Notes: generated from the sequence alone by a model not told the origin. A DNA stretch of 64,000 nucleotides from CAVVTR01 sp963751245 (GCA_963751245.1 CAVVTR010000008.1:1-64000); one strand, 5' to 3'. Numbered from the stretch's first letter, positions 45,767 through 53,992 are shown. Numbers and translations: made by a program.

Positions 45767-47114
45767 TCAGTCACGCCACGGGAAGACATGGCGGGTCCTG
45801 GCCGCCGCGTCGGCGCGGCCGAGCAGCGAGCAGCCGTCGCACCGGGTCTTGAGGAAGTAGCACAGGCTCCGGTCGCAGCGCACCTCCCGCCCCATGAGCG
45901 CGAGCGCCACCCGGTCGAGCCGTTCGTTGTCCCGTCCCTTGACGAGGACCACGTCCCCGGGCTCGAGGCGCTCGCGGACCATTCCGGCGGCGCGCCCCAC
46001 GTCGTGGCCCGCCTTCCGGATGGCCTCGCGCGGCAGCCCGGCCGCATGTGCGCCGGCGGCGTACGACGAGCAGCGCCGGCCGAGGAAGACGGCGAAGTCG
46101 GCGATCGCCCCCACGCGGGCGCCGATCGTCCGGTACACGTCCCCCTGGCTCCCGCGGGGTTCGGAGACGTCGCCGAGCACGACGATCCTGCGGCGGGCGG
46201 GAACCGCCGCGAGGACGTCGAGGGCGACGTGGATCGTCTCCTCGGCGGACTTGAACTCGTCGCGAAGCAGCGTGGCGCCGATCGCGAGCGGCACCGGCTC
46301 GAGACGGGCGGCCTCCGGCGCGACACCGCCCAGCCGCGCGGCGGCGGCGCCGAGCGGCACGCCCGCCGAGCGCGCGACGGCAAGCGCCGCCAGCGCCGCG
46401 TACACCGCGGGCCGCCCGAGGAGGCGGAGCGAGACCTCCGTCCGCTCACCCCCGGCCTCGGCCACGAACGCGGTCCCCCGCAGCCCGTCGGGAGCGATCC
46501 CGGACGGCGCGCAGGTCGCACCGGTCCGAGGTGCCGAACGTGACGGCCTCGGCCGCGGTCTCGCCCCGCAGCGCCAGGACCTCGGGATCGTCGGCGTTGA
46601 GGACCACGAGGCCCTCCGGCGTCAGCGCCCTGACCATGGCGCCCTTCTCGTGGCGCGCGCCTCCGGCGTCCCCGAGCGAACGGGCGTGCTCGCTGCCCAG
46701 CGCGGTGACCACCGTGACGTCCGGGCACAGCAGGCGGGCGTATTCCTCCATCTGCCCGCGGTGGTCGATCCCCACCTCGTGGACGAGGTGAGCGTGCGTG
46801 CCGGTACGCAGCAGCGTGGCGAGGGCCAGGTGGCTGCGGCAGTTGTCGCGCGGGGGGCGGCCGTCGAGGCCGAGCGCGGCGGCGATGCAGCGGGTGGTCG
46901 TGGTCTTGCCGAACGAGCCGACGACCGCGACCACCCTGGTCCTGCGCCCCAGCGTCCTGCGATGGGCTCGCGCCAGCATCGACAGCCCGGGCCACGCCTT
47001 GTTCAGCGCCGCGAACCAGAGCTCGACGCGCCCGACTCTCGTGTCCAGGAGCTGGGCGAACCTGCGCGCCCTCGCGGCCGCGCGGATCCTCTCAGGGGTG
47101 CCGTGGCCTGCCAC
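45767..47114 (-). CDS. Mur ligase family protein, MurF-like, with Cys-rich tail (one frame error)
   Basis: ATP-dependent ligase of the MurF group. ATP loop VVGSFGKTTTTRC, substrate part VHEVGIDHRGQMEEYARLLCPDVTVVTALGSEHA in two stretches, and a C-terminal domain with VVLGDVSEPRG and VKGRDNERLDRVA. One extra base near 46500 breaks the frame. The last 35 residues carry CDRSLCYFLKTRCDGCSLLG, a zinc-site-like Cys pattern not found in ordinary MurF. GTG at 47114 is the likely start. No mur genes are nearby, and it lies beside the RiPP cluster, so a dedicated peptide or cap ligase is conceivable. Confidence 0.75.
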
Positions 47115-47121
47115 CCGGCCA

Positions 47122-47416
47122 TTATCCGCGGGCCGCCTCTCCCTGCCCAACCGGGTCTCTCGACGGCTGCCGGAACGGTGAACCGGCCCTGACACGCCGA
47201 TGGAGCAGGTCGCGGGCGAGGCGGACGAGCGCGGCGCGCTTCTGCTCGTCGCTCCTGCCGGCGAGCCCGCTCTCGAAGGTCACGATGCGGAGCAGGAGCG
47301 CGTGTTCGTCGATCTCGGGCCGGCGCAGCTGGGCGCGAGCGCGAACAGCAGGACGGCGGCGACGCCTGCCCGCAGGGCCGCGGGACGACCCGCTGGAGTA
47401 CCCTGGACGCGTCCAT
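47122..47416 (-). CDS. Possible small exported protein (frame-broken)
   Basis: ATG at 47416 (MDASRVLQRVVPR) with GAGAGG upstream. If two single missing bases are restored it continues AALRAGVAAVLLFALA (signal-like) and AQLRRPEIDEHALLLRIVTF, ESGLAGRSDEQKRAALVRLARDLLHRR, ending at 47122. About 98 residues. It ends 8 bases before the MurF-like start. Reality is uncertain because two corrections are needed. Confidence 0.4.
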
Positions 47417-47452
47417 GGAACCTCTCTCGCACCGTCGAACGGAGCAGGAGCG

Positions 47453-48844
47453 TTGCGGTTCGATCCGCCGCCCGCGCACCTGACGCGCGAGCTCGGCTGG
47501 GTGCTGCTGCGCGCCTTCGGGCCGGTCGCAGCCCCGCCGCCGCGCCCCCTCGACGGCCGCCGCGCCGTCGAGCTTGCACGGCTGTACAACGCCGGCGGCC
47601 GCATCGGCGGACGCTTCGCCCCGGCGGTCCTGGCGGACGAGGTCGGTGCGGAGCCCGCCGCGGACCTGCGCCGGCTGTACGTGGCCACGGCCGAGCGCGC
47701 CGTGGTGCTGGCCGGGCTGGCGCGGCACGTCGGCGCGGCGGCGGCCGCGATCGGCCAGCAGGTGGCGCTGCTCAAGAGCACGGCGCTCCACGCCGCCGGG
47801 ATCACGCCGCCGGGGTGGCGGCCGGCGGTCGACGTCGACGTGCTGGCGCGCCGGGACGGCGCCGCGGCCCTGCACGCCGAGCTCGAGCGCCGCGGCTTCA
47901 CGCCGCTCGGGATCGCCGACACGGAGCATCACCTGCAGCCGCTGCGGCACGACTGCGGAAGGAGCGTCGAGATCCACCCGTCCCTGGAGGGAGTCGGCGG
48001 CGGCCGCGGTCTCGATGCCGGCGACCTCGTCAGGCTCGGCCGGGCGGCCGCCGTTCCCTGGCTGCCCGGGACGCTGCTCCCCGACCGCGAGACGATCGCC
48101 GCCCACCTGCTCGTCCACGCCATCGCGCTGCACGGCGCCCGCCCGCGCGAGTACGCGCTGATGCGGGTGATCGGCGACCTCGTCGACCTCCTCCCCCACG
48201 CCGCCGCCTGGCAGCGGTTCGAGGAGCGGGGCGCGCCGCTGCTGGACGGCGCCGTCGACGCCGACGAGTGGATGGCCGCAAGGGCGCTCACGTTGGCCCT
48301 CGCCTCGGGGCGCGTGCCGGCCGGAGAACGGTGGACCGTGGACGAGGGCGCCGCCGCAGTCTGCACCGGCGAGCCGGGGGCGGAGACGCTGCTGCGCCAC
48401 CTCCTCGCCGGCGCCGCCGACCGCGACTACGCCGACTCGCTGCGCCTGGTGAGCTTCCTGCGCCGCCCGGGCGAGGGCCCGGCGGCGGCGGCGCTGCTGC
48501 GGCGCGCGTGGCGGACGGTGTTCCTGTCGCGGGCGCAGGTCGACGAGATCTACGGCGCACCGCGCTCCGCGATGGGATACCTGGTCCGGCGCCTGTGGCG
48601 GCCGTTCGACCTGCTGGTGCGCGCGGCGGGAGCGATGGTGGCGCGCCGCGGCTGCGCCGGCGCGTGCGGCGCGCTGAGCCGCTCAGGCGGGCTCTTCGAG
48701 CATCGCGGCCAGCGCCCCGAGGAACGCCTCCACGTCGGCCTCGGCGGCCGCCCGGTCGGCCCCGTGCGCCGCGACGAGCCGGCCGGCCAACTCCGTCACG
48801 GTGCTCACACCGCCGTCCAGCGCTCCGAGGAGCGCCATCCCTGA
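47453..48844 (+). CDS. Nucleotidyltransferase family protein (NTP_transf_5 type)
   Basis: About 410 residues of real-looking sequence: QVALLKSTALHAAGITPPGW, RPAVDVDVLARRDGAAALHAEL (the DVDVL acids bind metal), CGRSVEIHPSLEGV. This family accompanies lasso-peptide and other RiPP clusters (for example PadeN of the paeninodin cluster) and is thought to modify peptide tails; the reaction is not settled. I start it at TTG 47453 (CAGGAG upstream). As read it runs to 48844, 160 bases into the PqqD gene on the other strand; the last 50 residues look out of frame. One extra base near 48.65 kb would end it at a TGA at 48675-48677. Confidence 0.75.
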   Translation: MRFDPPPAHLTRELGWVLLRAFGPVAAPPPRPLDGRRAVELARLYNAGGRIGGRFAPAVLADEVGAEPAADLRRLYVATAERAVVLAGLARHVGAAAAAIGQQVALLKSTALHAAGITPPGWRPAVDVDVLARRDGAAALHAELERRGFTPLGIADTEHHLQPLRHDCGRSVEIHPSLEGVGGGRGLDAGDLVRLGRAAAVPWLPGTLLPDRETIAAHLLVHAIALHGARPREYALMRVIGDLVDLLPHAAAWQRFEERGAPLLDGAVDADEWMAARALTLALASGRVPAGERWTVDEGAAAVCTGEPGAETLLRHLLAGAADRDYADSLRLVSFLRRPGEGPAAAALLRRAWRTVFLSRAQVDEIYGAPRSAMGYLVRRLWRPFDLLVRAAGAMVARRGCAGACGALSRSGGLFEHRGQRPEERLHVGLGGRPVGPVRRDEPAGQLRHGAHTAVQRSEERHP

Positions 48845-48970
48845 GGGGTTGATCCGGCGGGAGCGCAGCGTCGGGACGTGAATCACGACGCCGCTTCCCT
48901 CCGCCAGGTGCGTCACCTCGAGGGTGTTCGCGCGCAGCGCGGCCGCGACGGCTTCCGCCGGGGTCGTCAT
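48683..48970 (-). CDS. PqqD-family peptide chaperone 1 (RRE)
   Basis: Ninety-five residues with the PqqD/RRE pattern: LEVTHLAEGSGVVIHVPTLRSRRIN, PSGMALLGALDGGVSTVTELAGRL. RRE domains bind the leader of a RiPP precursor and present it to the modifying enzyme. Start ATG 48970 overlaps the GNAT stop (ATGA). Second PqqD of the cluster, last gene of the minus-strand operon. Confidence 0.8.
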   Translation of the reverse strand: MTTPAEAVAAALRANTLEVTHLAEGSGVVIHVPTLRSRRINPSGMALLGALDGGVSTVTELAGRLVAAHGADRAAAEADVEAFLGALAAMLEEPA

Positions 48971-49804
48971 ACGTCCTTGACGAAGCACAGGCACCCGGCC
49001 AGCTCGGGAACCCGGACCGTCCCGGCCGGCGGCGCCGCCGTCCGCCACCCGCACGCGGTGAACAGCGCGACCGAGGGGCGGTTGCCGGGGCGGACGAACG
49101 CGTACATGCGGCCGCCCCCCTCCCGCGCCACCGCCCCATCGGCCGCCGCGAGCAGGCGCCGGGCGATCCCCTGCCCGCGGTAGCGGAGGCGGACCTGCAG
49201 GCCGAAGAGCAGCCACAGCGGCCGTCCGGGTCTCGGGGTCGGGGCCCTCGCGGACCACTGTCACCCATCCGGCCGGGGCGCCGGTCCCAGCGGCGGCGGT
49301 GCTGGTCAGGGCGAGCCACTCGCCGGTGGACGCGGTGCGGCGCTCCGTGCGGATCGCCGCCTGCACGGGGAAGAGACGGCGCTGCGCGCGGCGCAGGCAT
49401 CGCACCCGCTGCAGGCGGGCGACGGCGATCTCGGCGAGCTCCCACCACGCGAGACGCTCGCCGCGCAGCAGCCTCGCCCCGAGCCGGCGCGGCGGCCGGT
49501 CCACGGCGGTGACCCGTCCCACGAGGCGATCGGCGCTCCAGGCCGGATCCGGCACCGTGCGCCCGTCGCCCTGGGTCACGATGACCTGCCCGTCGCCCGC
49601 CTCCTCGCGTCCGAGCACCCGGTGCGTGACCACACGCCCGCCCTCGTCGAGGAACGTCGCGATCTCGCCCGGCCGCACCGTCGCCGCGTCCGCGGGCTCG
49701 ATGGTCAGGCGGTCGCCGTCCTTCGCGGCCGGCTCCATGCTCCGGCCGCGAAGGACCGCGCGACGCGTTGGCGCCTCAGCGGTAGATCGCCGCCGTGAGC
49801 CCAT
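48967..49804 (-). CDS. S26-like signal peptidase fused to GNAT acetyltransferase (one frame error)
   Basis: N-terminal part VLRGRSMEPAAKDGDRLTIEP carries the SMxP nucleophile motif of S24/S26 peptidases, followed by PGEIATFLDEGGRVVTHRVLG and VTQGDGRTVPD. The usual Lys base is replaced by HR, as in signalase/archaeal types. From about residue 140, LFPVQAAIRTERRTASTGEW leads into a GNAT domain whose acetyl-CoA loop RLRYRGQGIARRLL is in the next frame after one extra base near 49228. It ends FVKDV at 48967. I use the ATG 49804, which overlaps the B12 radical SAM gene by 29 bases; the next ATG would cut into the motif. Possibly removes the leader and acetylates a product. That role is inference. 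Confidence 0.72.
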
Positions 49805-51170
49805 TGGCGGTCGCCTCGTCGTGCAGCCCGGCACGCTGCAGCAGCGCGAGCTTCTCCTCGAGCTCCGGGTGGTCGAGGAAACAGAACCCCGAGAACGTGT
49901 GCGGATGGGCCGCGACGAGGTCGAGGACGCGGTCCATCATCGGGTGCTCCGGCGCCAGGCGATGCCAGTAGCGGTCGAAGCGGAGCGCGTCGCGGTACTC
50001 GTCGTAGATCCGGGACGGCCTGTAGGGATGCAGGAACAGCAGCCTGACGTCGACCCCTGGCATCGCGTCCATCGCGTCCATCACCAGGAGGCCGCCGCCG
50101 ACGTCGAGCACGGTCTCGAACGGGAACCCCCAGAGGAAGTTGCACTCGACGCGGCCGATCGCCGCGCCGGCCCGGCGCGCGACGCGGAGCGCCGCCGCGG
50201 TGTCGAACCCCTTGGCGATGCGCGGGAGGACGGCGTCCGAGCCCGACTCGATGCCCAGCTCCATCGACTCGCACCCGGCCGCCGCCATCGCGTCGAGCAG
50301 CTCGCCGTCCACGAGGTCGACGCGGCCGGTGGCGCGCCACCGCAGCGCGAGGTCGCGCCGGCCGAGCTCGGCGCAGAACGCCAGCGCCCACGCCCGGTCG
50401 AGCACGAACGTCTCGTCCATGAAGGTGAAGCGCACCTGGCCGGTATCTCGATGGAGCCGCTCCATCTCGTCCACCACCGCCGTCACCCCGCGCCGCACCT
50501 GGCGGCGGTCGAGGATCGGAGAGGCGCTGCAGAACGCGCACGAGTAGGCGCACCCGCGCGAGGCGGCGATGGGGTGGTAGAGCTCCTCGCCCATGATGTT
50601 CAGATCGCGGTAGGGCTGCAGATCGCCGGCCGTGATCCGCCAGTCGCGCCACTCGGGCACGGGGTTCGCCCGCGGACGCGGCGGGCCGCTGCGGATGCCG
50701 CCGTTCTCACGCACGACGAGACCGGGAACGGGGAGCAGCTCGGGCAGCGACCGCCCCACCTCCTCCGCCGTCAGGTCGCTCTCCCCGAGGGCGACGCCGT
50801 CGAGCTCGGGGCACAGGCGCAGCAGCTCCTCCGCCACGGCGGTGGGGCCGGCCGCCTTGGGCAGCAGCGGGACGCGCTCGCCGACCACGAACCGGGTGCC
50901 GGGGAGCCGGCGCCGCGCCGCCGGCAGCAGCAGCACCAGCAGCGGGAGCGCCTCCGGACCGCAGCAGATCCACACGAGATCGCCGGCGCCGTCGAGAAAC
51001 GCGGCGAAGGTGTCGGGGTCGAGCAGATCTCCGGGGTGGAGGAGGTAGTCCCGCAGCTCGGCGTCGACGCCGGCGTGACGGAGCGCGGCGGCGATCGGCG
51101 CCGCCCCGCTCGGGTAGCCGAGATACCGGCGGGTCACCACCATGTGGACGACTGTGGCGCGAGCCGTCAC
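49776..51170 (-). CDS. B12-binding-type radical SAM protein of the RiPP cluster
   Basis: A 464-residue enzyme. Residues 1-150 fit a cobalamin-binding-like Rossmann domain (VVTRRYLGYPSGAAPIAAAL; DGVALGESDLT). The radical SAM cluster is C207, C211, C214 in SRGCAYSCAFCSAS. The barrel has FMDETFVLDRAWALAF, ELGIESGSDAVL. No SPASM Cys set is at the C-terminus. The DxHxxG cobalamin motif is not evident, so B12 use is uncertain. GTG at 51170 or ATG at 51143 may be the start. It likely methylates or otherwise modifies the peptide made upstream; the target is unknown. Confidence 0.82.
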   Translation of the reverse strand: MTARATVVHMVVTRRYLGYPSGAAPIAAALRHAGVDAELRDYLLHPGDLLDPDTFAAFLDGAGDLVWICCGPEALPLLVLLLPAARRRLPGTRFVVGERVPLLPKAAGPTAVAEELLRLCPELDGVALGESDLTAEEVGRSLPELLPVPGLVVRENGGIRSGPPRPRANPVPEWRDWRITAGDLQPYRDLNIMGEELYHPIAASRGCAYSCAFCSASPILDRRQVRRGVTAVVDEMERLHRDTGQVRFTFMDETFVLDRAWALAFCAELGRRDLALRWRATGRVDLVDGELLDAMAAAGCESMELGIESGSDAVLPRIAKGFDTAAALRVARRAGAAIGRVECNFLWGFPFETVLDVGGGLLVMDAMDAMPGVDVRLLFLHPYRPSRIYDEYRDALRFDRYWHRLAPEHPMMDRVLDLVAAHPHTFSGFCFLDHPELEEKLALLQRAGLHDEATANGLTAAIYR

Positions 51171-51347
51171 GCGGTCACCAACAGCCGGCTGGGACCAGGC
51201 GTTCGGAGGGCCGCTGGATACGGTGCGCCGGGTGTCGGACGTGCTGCACGCGATGGCGGGCGTCTCATCGGCCTCCTCGCTCCCGTCTGCGGGCCCCTCG
51301 TCGCTGCGTCTCGGCCCGAACGCTCACGGCTCCCCTCTCGCCGAACC

Positions 51348-51395
51348 GCCGGCCGGCTCCCGTCCCCGGCGTCCCCTGCGAGGTCGCCGGCCGGC
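51348..51395 (-). promoter_or_regulatory. Hairpin directly after precursor peptide 1
   Basis: GCCGGCCGGC at 51386-51395 and the identical, self-complementary copy at 51348-51357 can pair across 28 bases. It starts at the last base of the precursor stop codon. No T tract follows, so it would act as an attenuator or mRNA 3' end stabiliser that keeps enzyme levels below precursor levels. Confidence 0.5.
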
Positions 51396-51544
51396 TAGGA
51401 CTGAAGCGCGGCAACGCCGACGGGAGGCGCGCACTGCGTGTCCGCCTTGGTGCAGGCGAGGGCGAGGGTCTCGAAGACCTCCTCGCTCTCGACAGCGGGC
51501 TTCTCGTACTCGGGTGTCTCCTTGCAGCTCGTCGAACTCTCCAT
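51395..51544 (-). CDS. RiPP precursor peptide 1
   Basis: Forty-nine residues. The leader has YEKP at residues 13-16, then VESEEVFETLALAC; the core reads CTKADTQCAPPVGVAALQS with Cys at 30 and 36 and a C-terminal Ser. It is a clear paralogue of precursor 2 (positions after YEKP match at most sites). AGGAGG lies five bases before the ATG. The YxxP motif is the leader signal for RRE/B1 recognition in lasso-type RiPPs. No transporter or known class was recognised, so product type is open. Confidence 0.82.
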   Translation of the reverse strand: MESSTSCKETPEYEKPAVESEEVFETLALACTKADTQCAPPVGVAALQS

Positions 51545-51612
51545 GTCATCCTCCTTCGATCGAGAGCCGGCGGGTGCCGGCCCTGACGGCCGACACGTGC
51601 CGATCATCGCCA

Positions 51613-51631
51613 CGCGCCGTTCCCCGGCGCG
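51613..51631 (-). promoter_or_regulatory. Hairpin directly after precursor peptide 2
   Basis: CGCGCCG / CGGCGCG with a five-base loop, three bases past the stop codon of precursor 2. Together with the hairpin after precursor 1, both peptide genes are followed by a stem, a common way to raise peptide mRNA over enzyme mRNA. Confidence 0.5.
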
Positions 51632-51634
51632 CTC

Positions 51635-51793
51635 CTACGACTGTAGCACCGTGCCGCCGGGCGCCGGCGCGCACTGCGTGTCCGCCTTGACGCAGGCGAG
51701 GGCGAGGGTCTCGAAGACCTCCTCCGTCTCCACCTCCGGCTTCTCGTACTCGCGGACGTTCGGGGGGGACTTCTCCTGGTCGTGCTCGCTCAT
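51635..51793 (-). CDS. RiPP precursor peptide 2
   Basis: Fifty-two residues. YEKP at 16-19, VETEEVFETLALAC, then CVKADTQCAPAPGGTVLQS with Cys at 33 and 39 and a C-terminal Ser. The ATG overlaps the stop of the radical SAM/SPASM gene (ATGA), and GGAGG precedes it. It differs from precursor 1 mainly in the first 12 residues and the PAPGGTV stretch, as expected for twin substrates of one set of enzymes. Confidence 0.83.
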   Translation of the reverse strand: MSEHDQEKSPPNVREYEKPEVETEEVFETLALACVKADTQCAPAPGGTVLQS

Positions 51794-52863
51794 CCGACCG
51801 CCTCCTTCCCCGCCGCCGAACGACGCGCCGCCGCCAGCTGGCACGCCGCCCGGGACGGACCACGTTCGTCCCCGTCCTCCAGCAGCGCCGATCCGGGGCA
51901 GCGGCGGCACTCGCCGAGGTCGGGGCACGCTCCGCACTGTGCGATGTCGCGCAGGCGCGTCGCACGCACCCGGGCGAACACCGGTGAGTCTCTCCAGATC
52001 TCGTCGAGCCGGGCCTCCCGCACGTTTCCCGCAACGCTGGGATAGGCGACGCACGGGGTGACGTCGCCGCACGGCGAGACGGCGAAGGTGTTGAAGCCGG
52101 CGCTGCACGGCGCCGCGTCGGCCGCGTCCCGCCGCCCGGCGAACTCTCCCGGCACGACCTCGTCCCGGGCCGCGGCGGCGAGCGCCGGGCCGGCGAGGGC
52201 GGCGGCCAGCTCCTCCGGCCCGAGCCTCAGCTCGAGCGGCTCGGTGGCGCCGTCGGTGCGGACGGTGACGACCGGGTCGAACGCGCACGACGCTCCGAGC
52301 TCCTCGGCGAGGCTCAGCACCGAGGAGAACGTCGCCAGGTTCGGCTTCATCACGACGCACTTGAGCATCACCCGGACCCCGCGCCGGCGCAGTCGCCGGA
52401 TTCCGGCAAGGCTTGCCGCCAGCGAGCCTGGCACGCCGGTGATGCCGTCGTGGACCGCCGCATCGGCGCTGTAGACGCTCGTGTGGACCTGGAAGACGCC
52501 GCTCTCGTGCACCATGTCGGCGGCCGCCTCGTCGATCAGGGTCGCGTTCGTGTAGAGCTTGGTGGCGAAGCGCAGCTCCATCGCGCGCTCCAGGATCTCC
52601 GGAAGGTCGCGCCGGCACAGCGGCTCGCCCCCCGTCGCCACCAGGACGAACGTACCGGCGGCGGCAGCCTGGGCGAGGACGTCGAGGACCTCCGCCGTGC
52701 TGAGCTCCCTCCCCTCGTGCGGCGCGCAGTAGCAGTGGACGCAGCGCAGGTTGCACCGGTTGGTCAGCGAGAGCTGCAGCGTGATCGGCACGCCCGCGCG
52801 GGCCGCGTCGGCGAACGCCTCGGTCTCGATGCGTGCCCGCCGGCCGGCAGCCAGCGCCGTCAT
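51790..52863 (-). CDS. Radical SAM/SPASM peptide-modifying enzyme
   Basis: A 357-residue enzyme. The SAM-cluster Cys are C37, C41 and C44 in NRCNLRCVHCYC. GGEPLCRRDLPEIL is the SAM-binding loop. The C-terminal SPASM region holds CSAGFNTFAVSPCGDVTPC and later Cys (QCGACPDLGECRRCPG) for auxiliary clusters. SPASM enzymes form thioether, C-C or other crosslinks in peptides. Overlaps PqqD2 by one base upstream and the precursor 2 start downstream, so substrate and enzyme are made together. Confidence 0.9.
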   Translation of the reverse strand: MTALAAGRRARIETEAFADAARAGVPITLQLSLTNRCNLRCVHCYCAPHEGRELSTAEVLDVLAQAAAAGTFVLVATGGEPLCRRDLPEILERAMELRFATKLYTNATLIDEAAADMVHESGVFQVHTSVYSADAAVHDGITGVPGSLAASLAGIRRLRRRGVRVMLKCVVMKPNLATFSSVLSLAEELGASCAFDPVVTVRTDGATEPLELRLGPEELAAALAGPALAAAARDEVVPGEFAGRRDAADAAPCSAGFNTFAVSPCGDVTPCVAYPSVAGNVREARLDEIWRDSPVFARVRATRLRDIAQCGACPDLGECRRCPGSALLEDGDERGPSRAACQLAAARRSAAGKEAVG

Positions 52864-53159
52864 CAGCCCTGCTCCTCCACCGGTTCCTCCTCGATCGGGA
52901 CGACGATGCCGCGGGCGAGGAGGTCGCTGAACAGCTCCTCGACGTCGGCGCGCGCCGTCTCGCGAGGCACGCCGTACGCCGCGCACAGGGCGCCCGCGAT
53001 CTCCTCGGAGGACATCCCGTCCATGATGCCCTCCCACACGCGCGTCGCCGTCGCGTTGAGGCGGTGCAGCCTGCTGTCGGCGACGGTGAGCATCACCGCC
53101 CTGCCATCGACCACCCTGACGGCGACTTTCTTCACGGGCTTGACTCGTGCGGCGTTCAC
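52863..53159 (-). CDS. PqqD-family peptide chaperone 2 (RRE)
   Basis: Ninety-eight residues: VAVRVVDGRAVMLTVADSRLHRLNATATRVWEG in two stretches, and DVEELFSDLLARGIVV, the usual PqqD wing and helices. GTG at 53159 overlaps the kinase stop (GTGA), and its own stop overlaps the radical SAM start (TGATG). By position it most likely serves the radical SAM/SPASM enzyme next to it. Confidence 0.85.
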   Translation of the reverse strand: MNAARVKPVKKVAVRVVDGRAVMLTVADSRLHRLNATATRVWEGIMDGMSSEEIAGALCAAYGVPRETARADVEELFSDLLARGIVVPIEEEPVEEQG

Positions 53160-53992
53160 TCGATGACCTCCCAGAACGATGGCTCGGGGGAGAAGCGGAG
53201 CTGCCGCACCGGGACCTCCCGCGCGATCGCGAACGCCGCGTCGAGGGCGCGCGCGCCGAGCTCCGAGTCGCGGACGTGGAGAAACGTGTTCTGGAGCAGG
53301 GCGCGCACCGCCTGGTCCCGGGGAAGCGGCTCCACCCCGGGGGCCGTGCCCTTGACCAGCAGGTTGACGGAGGCGAGCGGATACGCGGCGTTCGGTCCGT
53401 AGCGGCCGAGCTCGCCCGGGAACGGGTTGCCGTAGACGAGGTAGCCCTGCCCGTCGGGCCGCACGATGGTGGTCTCGTCGGTGAGCACGGTGCGGTCGCC
53501 CGAGAGACGGCACACGGTGGTCTTGCCCGCCCCGGACGGGCCGGTGAACGCGTGGCCGCGGCCGCGGCTGGCGATGCTGGCCGCGTGCAGCATCAGCCCG
53601 CCCCGGCGGATGAGGAGGAACGAGAAGCAGAGCCGGAGAAAGCCGTCGACGGACAGCGGCCGCCGCTGGCACGCCAGGGTGGCTGTGCCGCCAGCGATGT
53701 CCACCTCGCCGTTGAAATCGAACCTCCGGACGCGGATGCGGTCCCCCCGGGCGCTCACGTCCAGCCACGGATGGCCGCGCAGCTCCTCCGAGGGCGGCTG
53801 CTCCCTCATCCCGGGCACGACGGCGACCTCGATGCGCAGCTCCGGCTCCGCCGCGTCATCGAGAAAACCCTCGTAATGGCGCACGAGGCTGTCCCGCAGC
53901 TCGTCGTCCTCGACGGCGAGCGCAACCCCGACGTCCGCCACAGAGATCGTGAGGCAACGCCGAGGCTCCGGTTCCGGCATGGGTCTGCGCAT
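53156..53992 (-). CDS. HPr-kinase-like protein of the RiPP cluster
   Basis: A 278-residue protein with a P-loop GPSGAGKTT (151-159) preceded by LMLHAASIASRGRGHAF, and an acidic TDETTIV. This is the kinase domain seen in RiPP-associated HPrK proteins. In the lasso peptides paeninodin and thermobacillus ThcA, such kinases phosphorylate the C-terminal Ser of the precursor. Both precursors here end in Ser. It is the first gene of the operon; TTGACC at 54025-54030 with TAGGCT at 54002-54007 is a weak promoter candidate, giving almost no leader. ATG 53992 or 53980. Confidence 0.82.
   Translation of the reverse strand: MRRPMPEPEPRRCLTISVADVGVALAVEDDELRDSLVRHYEGFLDDAAEPELRIEVAVVPGMREQPPSEELRGHPWLDVSARGDRIRVRRFDFNGEVDIAGGTATLACQRRPLSVDGFLRLCFSFLLIRRGGLMLHAASIASRGRGHAFTGPSGAGKTTVCRLSGDRTVLTDETTIVRPDGQGYLVYGNPFPGELGRYGPNAAYPLASVNLLVKGTAPGVEPLPRDQAVRALLQNTFLHVRDSELGARALDAAFAIAREVPVRQLRFSPEPSFWEVIE

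Noticed and set aside
47003..48400. Long minus-strand frame under the nucleotidyltransferase
   Set aside because: Arg/Pro-rich antisense shadow; only the short 47122-47416 part has coding-like text.
51171..51394. Third precursor peptide between peptide 1 and the B12-type radical SAM gene
   Set aside because: No short frame here contains YxxP or the TLALAC pattern.
45767..53992. Ordinary lasso peptide cluster
   Set aside because: YxxP leader, kinase and nucleotidyltransferase fit, but there is no cyclase (asparagine-synthetase-like) or transglutaminase-like protease, and two radical SAM genes are present.
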